Positions 34,286 through 43,915 of a DNA stretch of 64,000 bases are shown here, one piece after another. The notes beneath the pieces were generated by a model that was given only the letters and a program-made list of their open reading frames with translations, was not told the DNA's origin and made no database searches. The stretch covers positions 310,001 through 374,000 of the forward strand of contig NZ_MAEW01000010.1 of NCBI RefSeq assembly GCF_002013375.1, in the 5' to 3' direction. A program made the translations under genes and the position numbers. Within the stretch, counting starts at the first letter, position 1, and every line of letters starts with the position of its first letter. This stretch comes from Mycobacterium sp. D16Q13 (lineage in GTDB: Bacteria; Actinomycetota; Actinomycetes; Mycobacteriales; Mycobacteriaceae).

Positions 34286-35521
34286 CTACCCGAGGTAACT
34301 CGCAGGCAGGGAAACGACACCGTTGATCCACCCTGACCTGAACCGGATGGGCTCACCGGTCGGCATCAGATCCGGCAGCCTGTCCGCCACGGCGTCGAAC
34401 ATAATGCCGATCTCCAGCCGGGCGAGGTTGGCGCCGAGGCAGTAGTGAATTCCGTGACCACCGAAGGCGAGGTGCGGGTTGGGGTCACGCTCGATGTTGA
34501 AGGTGAACGGGTCGTCGAACACCTCCTCGTCGAAGTTGGCCGACGCGTAGAACATTCCCACGCGCTGACTCTTCCGGATCCGCACACCTCCGAGATCGAC
34601 ATCCTGCAGCGCAGTGCGCTGGAAGGCGATGATGGGGCTGGCCCAGCGGATGATCTCGTCGGCGGTGGTCTGCGGGCGCCGTTCCCGGTACAGCTCCCAT
34701 TGCGCGGGGTTGTCGGCGAAGGCCAACACGCCGTGTGTGATGGCGTTGCGTGAGGTCTCGTTGCCCGCGACCATGAGCTGGATGACGAAGTAGGCGAACT
34801 CCAGTGGGGTGAGCGGGCGATCGTCGTACGCGCCCTGAACGAGGCCGGTGAGGATGTCATCGCGCGGATTCAGTTGCCGCTCTTCGGCCATCGCGTAGGC
34901 GTAGCCCAACATGGAGACAGTGGCGGTGGTGGCGGTATCTTTCCCGATGGCCGGGTCGTCGTAGGCGAACATCTGGTTGGTCCAGTCCAGCACCTGCTGA
35001 CGATCCGATTCGGGGATGCCCACCAGGTCCGCGATGGCATGCATGGGCAGCACCGAGGCGATATCGGACACGAAATTACCGCTGGACTTTTCGGCGGCGG
35101 CCTCCACGATGTCCCTGGCACGCGTGACCAATCGTTCGTGCAGTCCGTTGACGGCTTTGGGCGTAAACAGTGGCGACACGATGCGCCGCAGGACTCGATG
35201 TTTAGGCTCATCCATGTCGATGAGCAGGTTCTCGCGCTGGATGTCGAGCTGCTCGGCGGTGATGTCCTCGTTGTAGCGCACCACCGTCGTATTCACGCTG
35301 TTGGAGAACACGTCATTGAGCCGCGATACCTCCTTGACGTCAACGTGTTTGGATACCACCCAGTAGCCGTCGTCGTCGAATCCGGCCACTCCCCTGGGCT
35401 GGGCGTTCCACCAGACGGGTTGGGTCTTACGCAGGTATGCGAACTCCTCGACGGGGATGCGCTGCTGGATGAGGTCCGGGTCGGTGAAATCGAACCCGGG
35501 CACGAACGGGCATGTGGTCAT
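34286..35521 (-). CDS. CYP125-like cytochrome P450
   Basis: A 411-residue soluble P450. The heme-binding loop is FGGHGIHYCLGANLAR (Cys361), the I-helix is MVAGNETSRNAITHG, and the ExxR motif is EIIRWASP. Its residues parallel M. tuberculosis CYP125 (PGFDFTDP, ANFDEEVFDDPFTFN, RSGWINGV), the steroid C26/27 hydroxylase, but the gene lies outside the classic cholesterol cluster. Likely hydroxylates the side chain or ring of a steroid-like or branched lipid. Start overlaps the SDR stop as ATGA. Confidence 0.88.
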   Translation of the reverse strand: MTTCPFVPGFDFTDPDLIQQRIPVEEFAYLRKTQPVWWNAQPRGVAGFDDDGYWVVSKHVDVKEVSRLNDVFSNSVNTTVVRYNEDITAEQLDIQRENLLIDMDEPKHRVLRRIVSPLFTPKAVNGLHERLVTRARDIVEAAAEKSSGNFVSDIASVLPMHAIADLVGIPESDRQQVLDWTNQMFAYDDPAIGKDTATTATVSMLGYAYAMAEERQLNPRDDILTGLVQGAYDDRPLTPLEFAYFVIQLMVAGNETSRNAITHGVLAFADNPAQWELYRERRPQTTADEIIRWASPIIAFQRTALQDVDLGGVRIRKSQRVGMFYASANFDEEVFDDPFTFNIERDPNPHLAFGGHGIHYCLGANLARLEIGIMFDAVADRLPDLMPTGEPIRFRSGWINGVVSLPASYLG

Positions 35522-36348
35522 CGCTTCAGATACCCCTTGTCGACGGGAATCTGAGCTCCGGTCATGACGCCGGACGCATCGCCGGCGAGCCAGGCCACCA
35601 CTTCGGCGATTTCGGCGGGTTCGACAAGCCTGTCGTTGTCCACCAGCGTCTGGCTGAAGCTCTGCAGGTATGCCGGGTGCTTCTCGAACATCCGCAGCAC
35701 CAACTCATCGGCCGCCAACGGCGTGTTGGTTCCGTAGGGGTGGATGGAGTTGACCCGAATCCCGTACTCCCCCAGCTCGACCGCCAGCGAATTCGTCAGC
35801 CCCACCACACCGAACTTGGCGGCCACGTAATGGCCGCAGCCCGGCATGGCCTTGATCCCCGCAGAGGAGCTCACCGTGATGATGGACCCGCCGTTGCCGG
35901 CTTCGATCATCGCGGGGACCGCCGCCTTGATGGTGTTCCACACACCGGTCAGATTGACGTCGATAACGTCGCGCCACTGATCGGCCTCGATCTCCCACAG
36001 CCGCGCCCAGCTCGCGATTCCCGCATTGGCGACCACGATGTCGAGGCGGCCGAATCGTGTGATCGCCTCATTGATCACTTTCTGCTGCCCCGTGAGGTCG
36101 CGCACGTCGACGCGCTCGGCGATGATTTCGCGACCCAGCTCCCGAACCGCCGTCACGGTCTCGTCAAAATCGTCGGCAGTGGTAGCCGGGTATTCGTTGT
36201 AGGGCGAAGGCTTGTCGCAGGTGTCGATGGCCACAATGTCCGCTCCGTCGGCGGCGAGCCGAATGGCGTGCGCGCGGCCCTGGCCGCGGCCCGCCCCGGT
36301 GATGTAGGCGACGCGCCCGGCGAGCGGCTTGTCAGGCTGATTGCTCAT
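35518..36348 (-). CDS. Mycofactocin-coupled SDR family oxidoreductase
   Basis: A 276-residue short-chain dehydrogenase. The cofactor motif TGAGRGQGRAHAIRLAADGA is followed by an acidic strand end and the insertion typical of mycofactocin-associated SDRs (AIDTCDKPSPYNEYPAT). NAG motif is ANAGIASW and the catalytic pair is YVAAK. Such enzymes oxidise alcohols to ketones with a tightly bound NAD whose electrons leave through the peptide-derived mycofactocin. This is a distinct clue that the operon oxidises a secondary alcohol. Overlaps the upstream BVMO by 17 bp. Confidence 0.9.
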   Translation of the reverse strand: MSNQPDKPLAGRVAYITGAGRGQGRAHAIRLAADGADIVAIDTCDKPSPYNEYPATTADDFDETVTAVRELGREIIAERVDVRDLTGQQKVINEAITRFGRLDIVVANAGIASWARLWEIEADQWRDVIDVNLTGVWNTIKAAVPAMIEAGNGGSIITVSSSAGIKAMPGCGHYVAAKFGVVGLTNSLAVELGEYGIRVNSIHPYGTNTPLAADELVLRMFEKHPAYLQSFSQTLVDNDRLVEPAEIAEVVAWLAGDASGVMTGAQIPVDKGYLKR

Positions 36349-37894
36349 GAAGCACCTTTGCTTTCAGGGGGACGGGACGAAACGAATAGTCGGAGAGTGG
36401 TGAATGCTTTGAGAACCAGTTCATTTCACTCACCGTCTGGGGCCGGTAGTAGCGGGCCTCGCCCTTGGAGTTGACGAAGTAGGTGCTCAGCGGTGGCTGG
36501 CAGTCGGTGGCGTACAGGCGAATCGCCTTACCCTGACGGGCCATCCGGCGCACCCACTTGTCGAATGCCTGTTGCCTCACTTCCGCGACCTCGCGGCGGC
36601 TGCGACTGGACGCCGCGATGACACGGGCAGCGTGGCGCGCATTGGCCTCCACCATGGCGTGCCATCCCTGACCTTGATTGCCCTCGGGGCCCACCAACAC
36701 CCACCGGTTAGGCAAGCCCGGTAGCGCCGAGCCGCCATAGGTCCGCATCTCGTGGTCGCGGTAATACTCGCCCAGGTCAAACCCGTTACGGCCCCGAACA
36801 GTTCCGGGCTTGTAGTGCTCCGGGTCGGTGTAGATCTCGTAGCCGGTCGCCAACACCAAGAGGTCGACATCATGATGTGTGCCGTCCCTTGTCTCGATGC
36901 CGGTTGCGGTGACGCGCACGATGGGGTCGGTAACCAGCCGCACCTTTCCGGCATCGACGGCCTGCAGGAAGTCGCTGGATAAGACGGTGCGTCGCGCCAG
37001 GATCCCATAGCCGGGCATCAGGGCGTCACGCAACGCGGGGTCTCTGACGGTGCCTGCCAGCAGCTTGCGGTACCACCGCCGCGCCATATCGTCGTAGCGG
37101 GGAATCATCCAGCGCAACAAGGGTTCCGGCAACAGCGGCAGCAGATGGAACAGCACCGCCTGTGCGGCGTCCATGGCTCCGACGATCAGCGCGTTGAGGA
37201 CTGTCAGCACGAACGGCGCACTCAGCATCTGCTGGGCGCGGGGCGAGAGGTCGGGGTTGGGTTTAGGAATAATCCATGCGGGGGTGCGCTGGAATGTCGT
37301 GACCGCCGCCGCTGCGCCGGCAACAGCGGGGGCAATCTGGATGCCGCTGGAACCGGTGCCGACCACCCCGACACGCTTACCGGTGTAATCGTAGGTATGG
37401 TCCCACGCATTGGGTCGCATGGTTCTGCCGCGGAAGTCGCTGAGGCCGGGGATATCGGGCCCGGGTTTGGTGTCGATGTATCCGCCTACCGCACTGATGA
37501 CGTACCGAGCCCGAATGCCCGGCTTCCCGGCTACGGTGAGCTCCCAGTGTCCGCCGTCCTCGTTCCAGCGTTCCGCGGTGACGGCGCTGCTTCCCCGAAA
37601 GTGCGTGCGCAACCCGAGTTCTTCTGCCACCGACAGGTGATAACGCTGGATTTCGGCGCCGTCGGCGAATAGCTTTTTCCACCGACCGGTTCGCGCAAAG
37701 CTCAACTGGTAGAACAGCACCGGAATGTCTACGCCCAGGCCCGGATAGGTGTTGTCACGCCAGGTGCCACCGAAATCCTCGGCACGGTCCAGGATCACGA
37801 AGTCGTCGATACCCTGTTCGCGCAGGTAGTGCGCGGCGCCGATACCGCCCGGACCGGCGCCGACAATCGCCACCTGACAGTCGATGTCGCTCAT
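36332..37894 (-). CDS. Baeyer-Villiger type monooxygenase with altered fingerprint
   Basis: About 520 residues. It has FAD Rossmann motif VAIVGAGPGGIGAAHYL, GGTWRDNTYPGLGVDIP, and second Rossmann motif GVVGTGSSGIQIAPA. The family fingerprint reads FRGRTMRPNAWD, with Arg where the conserved His normally lies, although the Trp and Asp remain. The ending KAKVLHEQSA is not family sequence I can identify. The start is set by an ATGA overlap with the TetR gene upstream. Enzyme function is therefore likely but oxygenation chemistry is not certain. Confidence 0.82.
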   Translation of the reverse strand: MSDIDCQVAIVGAGPGGIGAAHYLREQGIDDFVILDRAEDFGGTWRDNTYPGLGVDIPVLFYQLSFARTGRWKKLFADGAEIQRYHLSVAEELGLRTHFRGSSAVTAERWNEDGGHWELTVAGKPGIRARYVISAVGGYIDTKPGPDIPGLSDFRGRTMRPNAWDHTYDYTGKRVGVVGTGSSGIQIAPAVAGAAAAVTTFQRTPAWIIPKPNPDLSPRAQQMLSAPFVLTVLNALIVGAMDAAQAVLFHLLPLLPEPLLRWMIPRYDDMARRWYRKLLAGTVRDPALRDALMPGYGILARRTVLSSDFLQAVDAGKVRLVTDPIVRVTATGIETRDGTHHDVDLLVLATGYEIYTDPEHYKPGTVRGRNGFDLGEYYRDHEMRTYGGSALPGLPNRWVLVGPEGNQGQGWHAMVEANARHAARVIAASSRSRREVAEVRQQAFDKWVRRMARQGKAIRLYATDCQPPLSTYFVNSKGEARYYRPQTVSEMNWFSKHSPLSDYSFRPVPLKAKVLHEQSA

Positions 37895-38484
37895 GCCAGT
37901 CCACGCAGGACGAATCGAGAGAAGTAGTCGCGCACCACGGCCGGGTCCTTCAGATTCACGGAGATGGCAGGCAGCACTTCGATGCTCATCAGCGTTCGCA
38001 TGATCCATTCGGCGCCTTCGGTGGCGTCGACATCCTCACCGATCTCGCCGCGTTCCTTGGCAGCCTCGACCTGCGGCGCCCAAAACTCGACCGACCGGCG
38101 CATCAGGTCATCACCACATTCGTCGAGCACCAGCTCCAACACGTTGGACACGTGCAGCGTCGGGTCCAGGCGATCGGACCACGCTCGATGGTCGCTGATG
38201 CGTACCGCCGCCTCCCCAACCTGGTCGGTCAGGGTGGTCTTGGCGCTCACCGCCCCCGCGAACAGCTCGATGAAGGCACCGGCGATGAAGCCGACGGCGA
38301 CGTCGATGGCCTCTTTCTTGCCACCGAACCAGTTGTAGATGGTTCCGCGGGAGACGCCAGCCTCGTCGGCCGCGGCCGACAGGCTGAAACGTTGAATTCC
38401 GGAGCGGACCAGGGTCTGCGCAACGGCCGCGACGATCGGCTCGGGTACCTCACCGCGCGGGCCCGTCGTCTTCACAAGCTTCAC
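37891..38484 (-). CDS. TetR family regulator of the BVMO-SDR-P450 operon
   Basis: A 197-residue repressor with HTH SLSAAADEAGVSRGTIYNWF followed by GGKKEAIDVAVGF. It is the first gene of the operon and is translationally coupled to the first BVMO. GTG start. The promoter is in only 44 bp before the convergently oriented neighbour stop, and this segment holds two nested inverted repeats that likely form its operator. Autoregulation of the whole operon is inferred. Confidence 0.88.
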   Translation of the reverse strand: MKLVKTTGPRGEVPEPIVAAVAQTLVRSGIQRFSLSAAADEAGVSRGTIYNWFGGKKEAIDVAVGFIAGAFIELFAGAVSAKTTLTDQVGEAAVRISDHRAWSDRLDPTLHVSNVLELVLDECGDDLMRRSVEFWAPQVEAAKERGEIGEDVDATEGAEWIMRTLMSIEVLPAISVNLKDPAVVRDYFSRFVLRGLA

Positions 38485-38487
38485 GCT

Positions 38488-38518
38488 TGAACACTTTGCG
38501 CGAATGTGTTCAAAGTGT
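38488..38518. promoter_or_regulatory. Nested inverted repeats: candidate TetR operator of the P450/BVMO operon
   Basis: TGAACAC (38488-38494) pairs with GTGTTCA (38506-38512), and ACACTTTG (38491-38498) pairs with CAAAGTGT (38511-38518). These begin four bases upstream of the TetR start, overlapping where transcription should begin. Two overlapping dyads could bind two TetR dimers. Confidence 0.7.
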
Positions 38519-38528
38519 CAATAGGCGA

Positions 38529-39539
38529 TCAGCCGTGCTGCGTGGTCCTGGCCAACAGCTGCTCAACGGGCCAGGTGTTGATCACTCGTTCTTCTGGAAC
38601 GCCGGCCTCAAGCGCTCGCTCGCAGCCGTATCCGGAGAATTCCAGCTGCCCCGGCGCATGCGCGTCGGTGTCAATGGAGAAGTCGCAGCCAATGTTCAGC
38701 GCGAGGTCAAGCAGCCGGCGCGGCGGATCGCGCCGCTCCGGGCGGGAGTTGATCTCGACGGCGGTGCCCGAGTCGCGGCACGCCCGGAAGACCTCTGCCG
38801 CATCAAATCTCGATTCGCCTCGGGTACCCCGCTCACCCTCCACCAGCCGACCCGTACAGTGGCCCAGCACGTCGACACGCGGATTGGTGACGGCGGCGAT
38901 CATGCGCCGGGTCATCGCGGCAGAGTCCATCGCAAGCTTGGAATGCACACTCGCCACAACGATGTCGAGCTGGTCGAGAAGCTCGGGGTCCTGATCCAGC
39001 GCGCCGTCGTCCAGGATGTCAACCTCGATACCGGTGAGGATTCGCATGGGCGCCACCTGCTCCCGCAGTCCATCGATGACCTTCAGCTGGGCGCGCAACC
39101 GCTCAGCTGACAAACCATTGGCAACGCGCAAGCGGGGCGAATGGTCAGTGAGCGCGCAGTATTCGTGGCCAAGCGCCTTGGCGGCGCTCATCATTTCTTC
39201 GATGGGCACCGAGCCGTCCGACCAGTTCGAATGCAGATGCAGGTCCCCCTTGAGTGCGGCGCGCATACTGCCACCGCCGGTGCTCTTAGCGTTGGCGCGC
39301 AGCTGTTCGAGAGTGCCGGGCACCTTGCCGGCCCAGGCCTCGGCGGCGACGGTCGCCGTCTTGGGCCCCAGGCCCGTAAGGCTCTTCCAGGTCTTGCTGG
39401 CGCCATGGCTCTCCCGCTCTTCGGGACTGAGCGCGGCGATAACGTCGGCGGCCTTCCGGTAGGCCATGACGCGGCGCGGCTCCTCGCGTGCGAGTTCCTT
39501 GTAGTAGGCGATCTCACGCAGGGCTGCGACGGGGTCCAT
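38529..39539 (-). CDS. PHP domain-containing phosphoesterase-like protein (Rv3856c-like)
   Basis: A 336-residue protein matching Rv3856c. The first 90 residues contain a helix-hairpin-helix region (LTGLGPKTATVAAEAW) typical of the N-terminus of PolX-type DNA-binding proteins. The PHP domain starts near residue 99: GDLHLHSNWSDGS, ALTDHSPRL, TGIEVDIL, ASVHSKL, GHCTGRLV and TDAHAPGQL provide the metal ligands. It lacks a polymerase domain. Possible role in DNA phosphoester or histidinol-phosphate-like hydrolysis; function untested. The ATG of MDPVAAL is used. Confidence 0.88.
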   Translation of the reverse strand: MDPVAALREIAYYKELAREEPRRVMAYRKAADVIAALSPEERESHGASKTWKSLTGLGPKTATVAAEAWAGKVPGTLEQLRANAKSTGGGSMRAALKGDLHLHSNWSDGSVPIEEMMSAAKALGHEYCALTDHSPRLRVANGLSAERLRAQLKVIDGLREQVAPMRILTGIEVDILDDGALDQDPELLDQLDIVVASVHSKLAMDSAAMTRRMIAAVTNPRVDVLGHCTGRLVEGERGTRGESRFDAAEVFRACRDSGTAVEINSRPERRDPPRRLLDLALNIGCDFSIDTDAHAPGQLEFSGYGCERALEAGVPEERVINTWPVEQLLARTTQHG

Positions 39540-39549
39540 GTCCAGGACT

Positions 39550-40863
39550 CTAGGCGCGTATCGCCAGCTCCTCATCACGATTATCTGGCGGATAGTCCTC
39601 AATCTCCGCCGACAGCATGGCCAGCTCGTCCAGTTCGTCAAACTCTGTCGGCGCGCTCAGCCGCAGCCAGCTGACGGCGCCGATCATGAAGCACAAGAAC
39701 GCCGTTGGATACCAGCCGCTCATCAGCTGGCCTATCCAGAACGGTCGCAGGTCAAGGAAGTTCCAATACACCCCGCTGAAGTAGATCGTGGTGTGCCCGC
39801 GACCTGGCCGGTGCAGGGTCCACATGAAGACCATGGCGAACAGACCCGCCGCACGCCAGGCCCAGCCGCTTGACCAGGGCCGCCCGGTGGTGCATGCCTT
39901 CGCGACGAGCCAAATGATCGCGGGGGCGAACCACACCCAGTGCGCGGCCCAGCTGAACGGTGACACCGCGCAACCGGTAAGTCCCACCAACACCACCGCC
40001 AAGAGCCGTTCTCCCCTGCGGTGCGCCCACACCGCGACGGCCATACCGGCAGCAAGTACCAAGAGGCTCAACACAATCCACAACCACTCCGGGCGCGCGT
40101 GCGGGAAGAAGTACCGGGCCAGGAATCCGTTGATCGACTGGTTCGCCAGGTGGTCAATCCGGCTGATGTGCGCGGTATCGCCTACATGACTCCAAAACCA
40201 TGCGCTGTCGCGCGGCAACAGTGGCCAGGTCAGCGCCACGGTGGCGGCGAAGGTGGCCGTCGCGGTCACGGAGGCGCGCCATTGCCGGGTGAGCAGCAGG
40301 TAGGGCAGAAAAATCAGCGGGGTGAGCTTGATACCGGCGGCAAGACCGAGGCCGATCCCCTGCCACCGCCCCTGATTCGGTCGCACCAGATCCAGCAGCA
40401 CCACCGCCATGAGCAGGACGTTGATCTGTCCCCACCAGAGGGTGGCCTGCACCGGCTCGACATCGATGACGATGGCCGCGAGCGCGGCACTCATCGCGGC
40501 GAGCCGGATGTCCGCGCGCACGCCGGCCAGACGCAGGATGCGCCATGCGATCACCGCCAACGCGCAGATGGACAACGCAAGCAGCAGCCACTTCGCGACG
40601 TCCAATGAGGCCCAGGCAAGCGGCGCCAGAACCAGCGTTGCGAAGGGCGGGTAGACGAACCAGGCCTGGTTCAGCGCCGGGGCTTGGTACAGCCTCTTGC
40701 CATCCCAGAGCCCGCGCACCGCGGCACGGTAGGTATCCAGGTCGTAGCCGTTTTCGGTCAGCCCAAAAAATCGCGTGTCGAAGGGGACGAGGCGGTTGTG
40801 TACCACCATGGCCAGGACAGCCACCGCCAACGCACCCAGAACGGCACCACGTGGCAGCCGCAT
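39550..40863 (-). CDS. GT87 family polyprenyl-phosphomannose-dependent mannosyltransferase
   Basis: A 437-residue polytopic membrane protein with about ten helices. The GT-C acidic motif in the first external loop reads ENGYDLDTYRAAVRGLWDGK. LWWGQINVLLMAVVLLDL, GIKLTPLIFLPYLLLT and CAVSPFSWAAHWVW are typical of the alpha-1,2-mannosyltransferases that decorate lipoarabinomannan and PIMs. Acceptor unknown. I use the ATG preceded by AGGTGGGG; an ATG seven codons earlier is possible. Gene sits downstream of the XRE regulator on the same strand. Confidence 0.85.
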   Translation of the reverse strand: MRLPRGAVLGALAVAVLAMVVHNRLVPFDTRFFGLTENGYDLDTYRAAVRGLWDGKRLYQAPALNQAWFVYPPFATLVLAPLAWASLDVAKWLLLALSICALAVIAWRILRLAGVRADIRLAAMSAALAAIVIDVEPVQATLWWGQINVLLMAVVLLDLVRPNQGRWQGIGLGLAAGIKLTPLIFLPYLLLTRQWRASVTATATFAATVALTWPLLPRDSAWFWSHVGDTAHISRIDHLANQSINGFLARYFFPHARPEWLWIVLSLLVLAAGMAVAVWAHRRGERLLAVVLVGLTGCAVSPFSWAAHWVWFAPAIIWLVAKACTTGRPWSSGWAWRAAGLFAMVFMWTLHRPGRGHTTIYFSGVYWNFLDLRPFWIGQLMSGWYPTAFLCFMIGAVSWLRLSAPTEFDELDELAMLSAEIEDYPPDNRDEELAIRA

Positions 40864-40909
40864 CTCCCCACCCCACCTGTGCATCCGGCCGATTTTACGG
40901 CCGCGGCGG

Positions 40910-41176
40910 TTAGGACGCGGCGCCGATCGTGGCCTCGTCCTGCCACGAGGCCGCGACGTCGTTGAGGTCGAGACGCAGCGTTGCGGCCAGCTGTACGACG
41001 GCACCAAATGCGGGCGTCGGGAGCCGTCCGGTCTCAATCTTGCGCAGGGTCTCCGGGGAGATTCCCGACGCGCGAGCGACATCGTCGAGGGGGCGGTCAC
41101 CGCGCGCAGCGCGCAGCAACCCACCCAGACGCTTACCCGCGGCGAGTTGCTCTGCGGTGAGCGGCTGACGAACCAT
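40910..41176 (-). CDS. XRE family helix-turn-helix regulator
   Basis: An 88-residue DNA-binding protein, almost entirely the HTH: LGGLLRAARGDRPLDDVARASGISPETLRKIETGRLPTPA is laid out as the five helices of the Cro/CI family. It is divergent from a methionine aminopeptidase with two perfect palindromes in the 74-bp gap between the starts. So it very probably represses itself and the peptidase. No effector domain is present, implying the signal acts through another protein or on oligomer state. Confidence 0.88.
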   Translation of the reverse strand: MVRQPLTAEQLAAGKRLGGLLRAARGDRPLDDVARASGISPETLRKIETGRLPTPAFGAVVQLAATLRLDLNDVAASWQDEATIGAAS

Positions 41177-41192
41177 GCCGCCGACTCTAGTC

Positions 41193-41210
41193 TTGGTATT
41201 TAAATACCAA
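41193..41210. promoter_or_regulatory. Perfect palindromic operator 1 (XRE/MetAP)
   Basis: TTGGTATTTAAATACCAA is a perfect 18-bp palindrome 16 bp upstream of the XRE gene start. Shares its core GGTATTTAAATACC with operator 2, 28 bp away centre to centre. Confidence 0.85.
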
Positions 41211-41219
41211 AAGCCCTAA

Positions 41220-41239
41220 GGTGGTATTTAAATACCACC
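41220..41239. promoter_or_regulatory. Perfect palindromic operator 2 (XRE/MetAP)
   Basis: GGTGGTATTTAAATACCACC is a perfect 20-bp palindrome ending 11 bp before the MetAP GTG and just upstream of its AGGAGG ribosome site. The position would block transcription or translation start of the peptidase. Confidence 0.85.
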
Positions 41240-41250
41240 AGGAGGTACGC

Positions 41251-42018
41251 GTGATCGAGTTGAAATCGCCTGCGGAGATCGCGCGCATGCGGGTGACCGG
41301 CGGGTTCGTGGCCTCGGTGCTCTCCGAACTGTCGGCGATCGCGGCGCCCGGCGTCAATCTGCTCGACCTGGAGCACCGCGCCCGCGACATGGTCGCCACA
41401 CGCGGCGCGGTGTCCTGCTACTGGGACTACTCCCCCTCCTTCGGGCGCGGACCGTTTCGCAATGTCATCTGCCTGTCGGTGAATGACGCAGTGCTGCACG
41501 GGCTTCCGCATGATTACGTGCTGGCTGATGGCGATCTGCTGAGCATGGACTTTGCGGTGAGCATCAACGGCTGGGTGGCCGACTCCGCGGTGAGCGTCGT
41601 CGTCGGCACCGCAGACCCCGAGGATGTGCGGCTCATCGACACCACCCGCGCCGCCCTGGATGCGGCCATCGCGGCTGCTCAACCGGGCAACCGGCTGGGC
41701 GACATCTCGGCGGCGGTGGCCACCGTGGCCGAGGGCGCCAAGTACCGAATCAACACAGACTTCGGCGGACACGGCCTGGGCCGCACCATGCACGAAGATC
41801 CCCATGTCCCGAACAAGGGGACGGCGGGACGGGGGTTGAAGCTGGAACCCGGCCTCACACTGGCGTTGGAGCCGTGGTTCGGGCGCGGAACCCATCGGCT
41901 CACCGTAGATCCGGATGGGTGGACTCTCCGCATGGCGGACGGCTCTCGGGGCGCGCATTCCGAGCACACCATCGCTATCACCGAGGACGGGCCGCAGGTA
42001 CTGACGTTACGGGACTAG
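41251..42018 (+). CDS. Methionine aminopeptidase, type I, regulated
   Basis: A 255-residue MetAP that removes the initiator methionine. Metal ligands are all visible: Asp in SMDFAVSINGWVADSAV (two Asp), His in FGGHGLGRTMHEDPHVPN, Glu in LALEPWFGRG and Glu in HSEHTIAI. The GTG start follows an AGGAGGT site. Mycobacteria have other housekeeping MetAP genes elsewhere, so this promoter-controlled copy is likely a conditional paralogue. It is divergent from the XRE gene and shares the palindromic operators. Confidence 0.92.
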   Translation: MIELKSPAEIARMRVTGGFVASVLSELSAIAAPGVNLLDLEHRARDMVATRGAVSCYWDYSPSFGRGPFRNVICLSVNDAVLHGLPHDYVLADGDLLSMDFAVSINGWVADSAVSVVVGTADPEDVRLIDTTRAALDAAIAAAQPGNRLGDISAAVATVAEGAKYRINTDFGGHGLGRTMHEDPHVPNKGTAGRGLKLEPGLTLALEPWFGRGTHRLTVDPDGWTLRMADGSRGAHSEHTIAITEDGPQVLTLRD

Positions 42019-42142
42019 ACGAGACCGACTACGGCGCATCATCCGCTACCGTCCCCACCCGGACTGGTTACAGGTCTATAACGATCTGGAACGACGGGCG
42101 TGTCCGCGATCCGACACGCTGCACTATCGCCGTGAGCAACGC

Positions 42143-42283
42143 TCAGTGGCTGAAGCGCATGGCCTCTTCGGGAGTGATGAGCCGCTCGTTCTTCGCGGGG
42201 AAACTGTGGCTTTTCATGGGATGACGGAGCAGTGACCAGGCAATTCGGCCAACCCATGTCTTCGTAACGGGCGTGTTGGGCAC
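42143..42283 (-). CDS. Small 46-residue ORF (Rv3857c-like position)
   Basis: A short open frame I read on the minus strand, starting at GTG with an AGGAGA site seven bases upstream. It begins VPNTPVTKTWVGRIAWSLLR and ends ERLITPEEAMRFSH. The composition looks protein-like, with Trp residues and a helical basic region. It lies downstream of gltD in the same direction, the place of Rv3857c in M. tuberculosis, though I could not compare sequences. No domain is known. It could be a small membrane-associated or regulatory protein. Confidence 0.5.
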   Translation of the reverse strand: MPNTPVTKTWVGRIAWSLLRHPMKSHSFPAKNERLITPEEAMRFSH

Positions 42284-42355
42284 GAGAACATCTCCTGCGT
42301 CGGCAAGCTTTCAGAACCGGTCAGTAGCATAACGCAAATCCGGGCCTAGATCACG

Positions 42356-42375
42356 TGCCTCACCGGGGTGAGGCA
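42356..42375. terminator. Palindrome downstream of gltD, possible terminator
   Basis: TGCCTCACCGGGGTGAGGCA is a perfect 20-bp palindrome between the gltD stop and the small ORF. As RNA it would form a compact stem; no T-run is present, so it may instead be a protein-binding site. Confidence 0.45.
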
Positions 42376-42448
42376 AACATGTCGGCCGACACGGAGTGAA
42401 ACTTTCCGGAGCTACCGATGCTGTCGGGCCTGGCAACAGCCCCGAGTG

Positions 42449-43907
<1,459 letters not shown>

Positions 43908-43915
<8 letters not shown>

